This document shows positions 31,549 through 36,522 of a DNA stretch of 36,522 nt, piece after piece. Made by a program: the position numbers and the translations under genes. Positions within the stretch are counted from its first letter, which is position 1. Each line of letters opens with the position of its first letter. The stretch spans positions 1 through 36,522 of the forward strand of contig JAEVYX010000132.1 of assembly GCA_023392515.1 (NCBI GenBank), read 5' to 3'. The notes under the pieces were generated by a model that saw only the letters and a list, made by a program, of their open reading frames with translations, searched no databases and was not told the DNA's origin. The stretch is from Bacillota bacterium. Lineage in GTDB: Bacteria; Bacillota; Clostridia; Christensenellales; Aristaeellaceae.

Positions 31549-32487
31549 TTAAAGCCTGACGCGGGGGTCAAGGAAGGAATATAGAATGTCGGTGAGCAGA
31601 TTGATGACCATGACCATAAACGCGAAGAAGAACATCAGCATCTGCACAACGGTATAATCGCGGTTAAAGATGGAGTCCACCATCAATTTGCCAAGCCCGG
31701 GCAGGGAAAAGACCGATTCGATGATCACGCTGCCGCCCAGCATGTAGGCCATGCGCATGGCAAGCAGGGTCACGGTGGAGATCAGGGAATTGCGCAAAAT
31801 GTGGCGGTTTCGGACAGCGGCATTTGTTATGCCCTTGCTCTTTGCAAAGTCCACATAATCCTGGGTGGTGATATCCACTACCGAATTGCGGATGTTGCGC
31901 ATGAGCAGCGCCATTGTCATCAGCGATTGGGTGATGGCGGGCAGGATGAGCGCCTTGACATGGTCGATAAACGTTTCACCCCAGCCGCCCACAGGCAGCC
32001 ATTTGAGATAAACGCCAAATACTAGCATCAATAATAGACCGACCCAAAAGGACGGCATGGCAATGGCCACAAGGGAAGCGGTGCGGACGACCTGGTCGCC
32101 CACCTTGTCCTTGTGCTTGCCCGCAAAATAGCCCAGGGGAAAGCTGACCAGGAGCGCGATAAGCGTGGAGGCAAATGTGAGGGAAAGGGTAATGGGCAAA
32201 CGCAGTTGGATGAGCTCGATCACCGGGCGCTGAAACACAAGGGAGGTGCCAAAGTCAAGGGTTACAAGGTTTTTCAGAAAGATGAAATACTGGGTTGTCA
32301 AAGGCTCGTTCAGGCCCAGCTTTTCCTCCAATGCGGCAACGGCCTCGTTGGTGGCTTTTTCGCCCAGTATCAGCCGGGCGGGGTTGCCGGGGATGATCCG
32401 CATCAAGGCGAAGGATAGAATGGTAATCATGAACAGCACAGGCAGAATCTGCGCAATTCGTTTGAGAATGTAATTTAAGCGTTCCAC
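31549..32487 (-). CDS. oppB: Oligopeptide/dipeptide ABC transporter permease, OppB/DppB type
   Basis: 312 residues. The N-terminal helix is followed by the RIIPGNPARLILGEKATNE segment characteristic of OppB/DppB, then a six-helix permease core with the coupling loop YVDFAKSKGITNAAVRNRHI and the C-terminal FSLPGLGKLMVDSIFNRDY. The start is GTG at 32487 with AGGGAG 6 bases upstream. It is separated from the binding-protein gene by a 109-base gap with a stem-loop. Confidence 0.94.
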   Translation of the reverse strand: MERLNYILKRIAQILPVLFMITILSFALMRIIPGNPARLILGEKATNEAVAALEEKLGLNEPLTTQYFIFLKNLVTLDFGTSLVFQRPVIELIQLRLPITLSLTFASTLIALLVSFPLGYFAGKHKDKVGDQVVRTASLVAIAMPSFWVGLLLMLVFGVYLKWLPVGGWGETFIDHVKALILPAITQSLMTMALLMRNIRNSVVDITTQDYVDFAKSKGITNAAVRNRHILRNSLISTVTLLAMRMAYMLGGSVIIESVFSLPGLGKLMVDSIFNRDYTVVQMLMFFFAFMVMVINLLTDILYSFLDPRVRL

Positions 32488-32535
32488 AGCATTCTCCCTT
32501 TCTTAGGACAAAGCCATTAAGAAAATGAAAGGCGA

Positions 32536-32555
32536 CGGCAGGCAAATGCCTGCCG
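32536..32555 (-). other. Stem-loop between oppA and oppB
   Basis: CGGCAGGC (32536-32543) and GCCTGCCG (32548-32555) form a perfect 8-bp GC-rich stem with a 4-base AAAT loop in plus-strand reading. There is no T-run in either direction. It is the third such structure immediately downstream of a binding-protein gene in this window. Confidence 0.65.
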
Positions 32556-32596
32556 CCGGGCGCGTAAGTTCCATTGCATGGCCCTTGCCGCGTTTG

Positions 32597-34132
32597 TTAT
32601 TTGGACTTTGTAATGGTCTTGGCAAAGAAAACGGAGAAGGGGCTTACGTGCAGACCCTGAACCTTGGCACCGGCCGCATAGGCGAAGGCGTTGCGGAACA
32701 GTGCGATGGAGTTGGCGTTGTCGTAAATGCGGGCTTGGATTTCCTGGTACATTTCGACGCGCTTTGCTTCATCCATTTCGGCGCAGGCATCCTTGGTCAA
32801 CTGCTCCAGTTCCTCGTCCTTCAGGCCTGTGAACCAGGCGTTGCTCTGGTCATATTCGCAGGTGAAGCCGATGATGCCGGAAGGATCGATGATGTCGTCC
32901 ACCCACTGCACAACCACGGCCTGGTGCTTGAGGTTGCTGTACAGATCGCTGAGAGCGGCGCGCTCCAGCAGTTCAACGGTTACGTCGAAGCCTGCCTTGT
33001 CCAGCTCGCTCTTCATGAGGATGGCAATCTGCTCGTACACTTCGGAACCGGAACGCACGGAGACCGTGAACTTGACGGGCTCGGTGTAGCCGGCGCCGGC
33101 AAGCAGGGCTTTTGCACCTTCGGGATCGTATTCCTGCACCTTCAGATCGGCATTGTGCCACTTGCCCTGGGCTTCGGATACGTTGGCGGCAACGGGAGCG
33201 CCATATTCACCCGCAACGATATCGGAAATTTCCTGCTTGTTGATGCCCATCAGGAACGCTTTGCGGACAACGGGATCGTTGAACGGCGCCACGGTGGTGT
33301 TGAGTTCAACATAGCGGATCTGGGTGGAGGGGAAGATGGAAAGCGCCAGGGAGGGGTCATCCTTCACCATGTCCACCATGGTAAAGGGCATATCGGGCAT
33401 TACATCGATTTGGCCGGCCTGCAGCTGCATCAGGCGGGTGTTATCGTCCGAAATGACGTTAAAGCGGATTTCAGGGGTTAGGGGCATACCTTCTACATGA
33501 TAGTAGGGGTTTTTGACCATGGTGATATGGTCTTCCTTTACCCATTCCTTTACCATGTAGGGGCCGGTGCCGATGGGGTCCATCAGGTAGGCTTCTTCGC
33601 CCATGGCATCATAACGGGCCTTGCTGCCTACGACCATGTTAAAGCAGCAAAGATCGGCCAGAAAGGGGGCCCATGCCTGCTTCAGGGTGATTTTCACGGT
33701 TGTATCGGTGGCTTCCACGGTATCAATGGCAGCGGCGATAAACGCGTAGGCGGATGTTTCCGTATCACGGGCGCGGTAGAAGGACCATTCCCAGTCCTCG
33801 CCGGTGACGGGGGTGCCGTCGGAGAATTTGACGCCGGGCTTCAGGTTGAAGATGTACACCTTGCCATCCTCTTCCACGGTCCAGTCGGTTGCCAGACAGG
33901 GGAGGATCTGGGTGCCTGTTTCATCCACCGTCACAAGGCCCTCAAACATTTGCTGAGTGATGATGGCTTCCGCGACGCCGTAGGTGGGTGCGTTCGGCTC
34001 TATATAGGCGGAATCGCTCAGCCGGCCGATGATGATGGAATCAGAGGTCTCCTGTGCCAGGGCAATGTTGAGTGAGCCGCATGCCAAAAGCAGCACAAGG
34101 ATCAGGGATACCAGGGATTTGCAGCGCTTCAT
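32597..34132 (-). CDS. oppA: Peptide ABC transporter substrate-binding protein (family 5, OppA/DppA type)
   Basis: About 511 residues, family 5 extracellular solute-binding protein for peptides or nickel; peptides are more likely here given the downstream peptidases. Family features include KPGVKFSDGTPVTGEDWEWS near 100-120 and the YMDPIGTGPYMVKEW-like segment (here LMDPIGTGPYMV). The signal peptide has a possible lipobox LLAC with Cys 18, but also an ALA-Q type I site, so anchoring is uncertain. The start at 34132 follows AAGGGGG by 8 bases; an upstream in-frame ATG at 34150 is the SD read as codons. It is the first gene of an eight-gene operon. Confidence 0.92.
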   Translation of the reverse strand: MKRCKSLVSLILVLLLACGSLNIALAQETSDSIIIGRLSDSAYIEPNAPTYGVAEAIITQQMFEGLVTVDETGTQILPCLATDWTVEEDGKVYIFNLKPGVKFSDGTPVTGEDWEWSFYRARDTETSAYAFIAAAIDTVEATDTTVKITLKQAWAPFLADLCCFNMVVGSKARYDAMGEEAYLMDPIGTGPYMVKEWVKEDHITMVKNPYYHVEGMPLTPEIRFNVISDDNTRLMQLQAGQIDVMPDMPFTMVDMVKDDPSLALSIFPSTQIRYVELNTTVAPFNDPVVRKAFLMGINKQEISDIVAGEYGAPVAANVSEAQGKWHNADLKVQEYDPEGAKALLAGAGYTEPVKFTVSVRSGSEVYEQIAILMKSELDKAGFDVTVELLERAALSDLYSNLKHQAVVVQWVDDIIDPSGIIGFTCEYDQSNAWFTGLKDEELEQLTKDACAEMDEAKRVEMYQEIQARIYDNANSIALFRNAFAYAAGAKVQGLHVSPFSVFFAKTITKSK

Positions 34133-34229
34133 TTTTGAATCCCCCTTCATATTAAGTTGGTGATGTGGGTTGCACCATAAAAACTCGGCGCGCTGAACTG
34201 CGGGCCGATTCTTTTGCCGTGCTTCCTTA

Positions 34230-34247
34230 TATATATGTGCATATATA
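34230..34247. promoter_or_regulatory. Candidate operator, AT-rich palindrome
   Basis: TATATATGTGCATATATA has perfect 8-bp inverted arms around a central TG. It lies about 20-37 bases downstream of the expected oppA transcription start, a suitable place for repression. Confidence 0.45.
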
Positions 34248-34273
34248 GAGAGGTATGGTAAAAGGATGAAATT

Positions 34274-34302
34274 ATGGTATCACACAAGATTCATAATTTC
34301 AA
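34274..34302 (-). promoter_or_regulatory. Candidate promoter of the opp operon
   Basis: On the minus strand TTGAAA (34297-34302), a 17-base spacer and TACCAT (34274-34279; four of six -10 matches). Confidence 0.45.
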
Positions 34303-34339
34303 TCGGTTTCTTGTATGTTTGCTGGATTTTGTGCATATA

Positions 34340-34373
34340 TTGCAGGATGGCATTTTAGAGTGCCATCCTGCAA
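34340..34373. other. Perfect 13-bp hairpin between divergent genes
   Basis: TTGCAGGATGGCA (34340-34352) and its exact complement (34361-34373) surround the loop TTTTAGAG; TTTG follows on the plus strand. It resembles a terminator, yet no known gene is transcribed toward it. Possible roles are the end of a small RNA, insulation of the promoter at 34392, or an operator. Confidence 0.55.
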
Positions 34374-34391
34374 TTTGTACAGGGCAGGCAA

Positions 34392-34420
34392 TTGACAGGC
34401 GGAGGGGATGGGGATAGAAT
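34392..34420 (+). promoter_or_regulatory. Strong promoter of the second creatininase gene
   Basis: Consensus TTGACA (34392-34397), 17 bases, TAGAAT (34415-34420). Confidence 0.78.
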
Positions 34421-34459
34421 AGCTGAAAATGCGCTGTACAGATTTGAGGGGGAAGGTTT

Positions 34460-35230
34460 ATGCGCCTTGCAAAGATGACATGGCCTAATGTGGAAGCTTA
34501 CTTTCAAAAGAATGATACGGTAATCCTCGGCGTGGGCAGCATAGAGTGTCACGGCAGGCATCTGCCCCTGGGCACGGATACGCTGATTCCCGACCGGCTG
34601 CTGGACATGATTGAAGAAAGGCGCGGGGATGTGATGATCGCGCCCACGGTGCCCTTTGGCGTATGCGATTATTTTGAGGAGTTCCCTGGCACCATCGACC
34701 TGGGGGATGAATTGCTGTACAAGGTGCTTTCCCGCATCACAAATAGCCTGTACGCCCATGGGGCCAGGCATTTTGTGGTGCTCAACGGCCATGGCGGCAA
34801 TGTTCGCGCCATCAACCTGGCGGCCCATGATTTGTTTCGAAAAGGCGCTTTGCTGGCAGAACTGAACTGGTGGAAGATGGTGTGGGACATGAACCCGGTC
34901 TGGAAGGGCGGGCACGGCGGTGGGGAGGAAACAGCGGCTATTATGGCCATCGACCCGGCGCTGGTGGATGAGAAGGAGCTGCATCATCCTCTGAAACTGA
35001 AGAATCTTACCGATGAATTGGTATCCACCCATTTTTCATCCGTTGCGTACAAGGGCGTTTCTGTGGAGATCCCGCGCCTAACCTGGGCCGTAACCGAAAA
35101 CGGGTGGATTGGGGAAGACCATCCGGAAACCGCAGGCGAAGGCTGGGGCAAGGAAATGCTGGAAGCATGTGCGGACTATATTGCCGACTTTATCGGGGCA
35201 TTTGCCCGGGCACCCCTTGGCAAGCACTAA
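34460..35230 (+). CDS. Creatininase-family amidohydrolase (copy 2, divergent copy)
   Basis: 256 residues, exactly the same length as the operon copy and clearly paralogous along its whole length, including GVGSIECHGRH, NGHGGN, LLAELNWW, WKGGHGG and TENGWIG. All creatininase-fold metal ligands are present (Glu29, His31, His34, Asp40, the NGHGGN His, the GEET Glu). It differs at GRHLPLGTDT, the more usual family form, where copy 1 has GRHNPMGVDT. GAGGGGGAAGG precedes the ATG, and a consensus promoter is 40 bases upstream. Having its own promoter while copy 1 is deep in an operon suggests different expression or substrate range. Confidence 0.9.
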   Translation: MRLAKMTWPNVEAYFQKNDTVILGVGSIECHGRHLPLGTDTLIPDRLLDMIEERRGDVMIAPTVPFGVCDYFEEFPGTIDLGDELLYKVLSRITNSLYAHGARHFVVLNGHGGNVRAINLAAHDLFRKGALLAELNWWKMVWDMNPVWKGGHGGGEETAAIMAIDPALVDEKELHHPLKLKNLTDELVSTHFSSVAYKGVSVEIPRLTWAVTENGWIGEDHPETAGEGWGKEMLEACADYIADFIGAFARAPLGKH

Positions 35231-35432
35231 AGGCTGGTGGGGGGATTGATCTTAGCGGTAAGGTATGAAGCTGCACAACCTTTTTTACCATACCTTCCGT
35301 GTTGATCGCCCTGATAGTTTTATAAGCGCCATGAACCGAACCTCGCTTGATGGATGGGTAAAAGCGAATAAAGCGCAGCCTGCTCCGCCAAGATATTTTA
35401 CGGGATTCATATGTAGAAAGAGGGTTCATGGC

Positions 35433-35702
35433 ATGACAAGGGATGAATACAAACAGATGCGGATGACGGAAGTGTCCGGCCATTTGCAGGAATATGATAC
35501 GAAGCGAAAGAACATGTCGCTTCCCCAAAATCAGCGGGATCAGGCGGAATATCAATACCAGTCCATGACAAAGCAGCAGGACGACTGGAAAAGGGCGGGA
35601 TTTTGGACGGATAACGAGGAAACCGCCTACAGGCTGAACTATCAAAACTACCAGGGGACATCCGCTGATCCCAGCGTTGGGGTGGACCGCAAATATACGT
35701 AA
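35433..35702 (+). CDS. Small uncharacterised hydrophilic protein
   Basis: 89 residues, strongly hydrophilic, rich in Gln, Asp, Lys, Tyr and Met, with no TM segment, signal peptide or Cys and no motif I recognise. The N-terminal half (MTRDEYKQMRMTEVSGHLQE onward) should be helical and possibly coiled. The C-terminal third is rich in Tyr, Asn and Gln and looks flexible. AGAGGG at 35419-35424 is 8 bases before the ATG. The frame is open upstream to 35265, but that stretch has no SD and reads as an atypical protein, so I exclude it. A bidirectional terminator follows. It may be a lineage-specific protein. Confidence 0.6.
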   Translation: MTRDEYKQMRMTEVSGHLQEYDTKRKNMSLPQNQRDQAEYQYQSMTKQQDDWKRAGFWTDNEETAYRLNYQNYQGTSADPSVGVDRKYT

Positions 35703-35750
35703 CCATTTCTCCGAAGGCTTCAAATTGAGACAGATTGATAGAAGAACAAT

Positions 35751-35780
35751 AAAAGCGGGCAATTTGATTTGCTCGCTTTT
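35751..35780. terminator. Bidirectional terminator between small convergent genes
   Basis: AAAAGCGGGCAA (35751-35762) pairs with TTGCTCGCTTTT (35769-35780), 12 bp with one G-U pair and a 6-base loop. Terminal A and T tracts suit both strands. Confidence 0.85.
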
Positions 35781-35807
35781 CTCTTTGATGCGCCTGCTTT
35801 TAAATTT

Positions 35808-36173
35808 TCAGCCTCTTTTGTTGATTTCATCCATAATGAATGATTTTGAAATGTACATGGCCTTGATGATATGCGTAAAGCGGCTGTATTGGGGCGTACC
35901 CTCCGTACATTTCTGCTGCCCTTTTTCACATTTGCTGATTATGGAAGATATGGGGCGCAGCGCATCCATCAATTCTTCCTTTGTATATTTGTCCGAAAAA
36001 ATTTCTTCCGTCAAGAAGGACTGTGAAATATATAATGCTTTTATCCTGTTTTGAAGGAGCGTGTGCTGGGATGTGCCCTCCGCAAATTTCAGCTGCATCT
36101 TTTCGCATTGGCTGATTGTTGAGGATAGAAGCCGCAGCGCTTCGGCCACCTCTTCTGCGGAATAGTTGACCAT
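35808..36173 (-). CDS. Uncharacterised protein made of two tandem 55-residue repeats
   Basis: 121 residues, cytoplasmic (no signal or TM). Residues 4-58 and 63-117 are copies of one unit, identical at about 29 of 55 aligned positions with no gap. Conserved in both: Y-x2-EE-x3-ALR, SS-x-IS-x-CEK-x-Q-x-K, EGT-x-Q, IKA-x-YIS-x-SF, and a final E-I. The unit is predicted to be mostly alpha-helical. I do not recognise the family. GAGGTG lies 7 bases before the ATG. The gene is next to the sortase fragment on the same strand, but a functional link is not shown. Confidence 0.75.
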   Translation of the reverse strand: MVNYSAEEVAEALRLLSSTISQCEKMQLKFAEGTSQHTLLQNRIKALYISQSFLTEEIFSDKYTKEELMDALRPISSIISKCEKGQQKCTEGTPQYSRFTHIIKAMYISKSFIMDEINKRG

Positions 36174-36216
36174 GGCATTTCACCTCAAATGCTATTACGA
36201 TAGCCTGTTTTGCAAT

Positions 36217-36522
36217 CTATTCGGCTAGCACCCCATGGACGACAAAGTAATCGCCGGCGGAGTTTTCCCGGCAGGTTACCAGGGTCAAATATTGGCTGGA
36301 GGTTGTGGGTGACGCGGTACCCATGCCGATATCGGAGCGTGCAAGAATTTTGTTGAGAAAGGATTGCTTTTGCGCGTCCGTTTTTGAGCCAAAGCCGCGC
36401 ACATCCGCCGCTTTTTCGCAGGTGTATGCGGCAAAGACGTAAAAGGTTTTCTTTTCATACAGTCCGGTCAAAAGGATGTTCCGATGCTTGTTGAGATAAG
36501 CGCTTTTCTCATATTGTATCAA
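36217..36522 (-). CDS. Class B sortase, C-terminal part (cut by the window edge)
   Basis: 101 residues of the C-terminal catalytic half; the frame runs off the right edge, so the start is outside. Sortases are membrane-bound transpeptidases that cleave a sorting motif and attach proteins to the cell wall or to each other. The YLTLVTC strand carries the catalytic Cys, and the preceding TFYVFAAY and the following YFVVHGVL strands match class B order. The catalytic His must lie outside the window. The position normally holding the catalytic Arg (as in RFVV) reads Tyr (YFVV) here. Confidence 0.8.
   Translation of the reverse strand: MIQYEKSAYLNKHRNILLTGLYEKKTFYVFAAYTCEKAADVRGFGSKTDAQKQSFLNKILARSDIGMGTASPTTSSQYLTLVTCRENSAGDYFVVHGVLAE

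Larger units (their letters stand above)
34133..34459. other. Divergent regulatory region between oppA and the second creatininase gene
   Basis: No gene. From left to right: an AT palindrome (34230-34247), an oppA-side promoter candidate (34274-34302), one 11-bp repeat TGTGCATATAT at 34236-34246 and again at 34330-34340, a perfect 13-bp hairpin (34340-34373), and a strong plus-strand promoter (34392-34420). Confidence 0.75.

Noticed and set aside
32525..33481. 318-codon open frame opposite oppA
   Set aside because: Antisense shadow of a well-supported peptide-binding protein gene; composition and lack of SD show no independent coding signal.
1..36522. tRNA/rRNA genes, CRISPR arrays, prophage or transposase genes
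   Set aside because: Looked for by eye; none recognised anywhere in the window.

Overview
The window looks like a chromosomal segment of a Gram-positive, Clostridia-type bacterium (Firmicutes/Bacillota) of moderately high GC. The evidence is the tilS-hpt-ftsH core cluster, strong AGGAGG-type ribosome binding sites, sigma-A-like promoters, a VanW protein, a class B sortase fragment and many ABC uptake systems. The genus cannot be named from the sequence. No rRNA, tRNA, CRISPR array, prophage or insertion sequence was seen.

Layout. (1) 0-7.2 kb, plus strand, core genes: tilS, hpt, ftsH (own extended -10 promoter), a PHP phosphoesterase, a VanW-domain membrane protein, a terminator, then ridA. 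(2) 7.3-12.3 kb, minus strand: a carbohydrate-type ABC importer (binding protein plus two permeases, no ATPase) followed by a HAD phosphatase and a glycerophosphodiester phosphodiesterase, with a divergent LacI-type regulator at 12.8-13.9 kb. (3) 14.0-21.6 kb: a GntR/UTRA regulator divergent from a ribose-type ABC importer (binding protein, double ATPase, permease), then a PfkA-family kinase, a class II aldolase and a ROK sugar kinase. Together these form a likely self-contained operon from sugar uptake to triose phosphates. (4) 21.7-25.0 kb, minus strand and visibly more AT-rich: a lipoprotein, two ABC-2-like membrane proteins and a BcrA-like ATPase. (5) 25.3-34.1 kb, minus strand: one long operon for a peptide importer (oppA-B-C-D-F order), a creatininase-family amidohydrolase and two metallo-aminopeptidases (M42, M18). 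A close paralogue of the creatininase is divergently transcribed at 34.5 kb. (6) 35.4-36.5 kb: a small unknown protein, an unknown protein made of two copies of a 55-residue unit, and the C-terminal part of a class B sortase cut by the window edge.

Regulatory themes. All three binding-protein genes are followed by a strong stem-loop that lacks a T-run and sits before the next transporter gene, an arrangement expected to raise binding-protein output over membrane components. In the ribose-type operon the 3' arm of that stem-loop contains the Shine-Dalgarno sequence of the ATPase gene. Convergent genes are separated by bidirectional terminators (7.25, 13.9, 21.65 and 35.76 kb). Divergent regions carry palindromes that are plausible operators.

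The most distinctive biology is the peptide importer, creatininase and aminopeptidase operon with its divergent second creatininase, and the duplicated-domain protein beside the sortase. Functions beyond family level are inferred.
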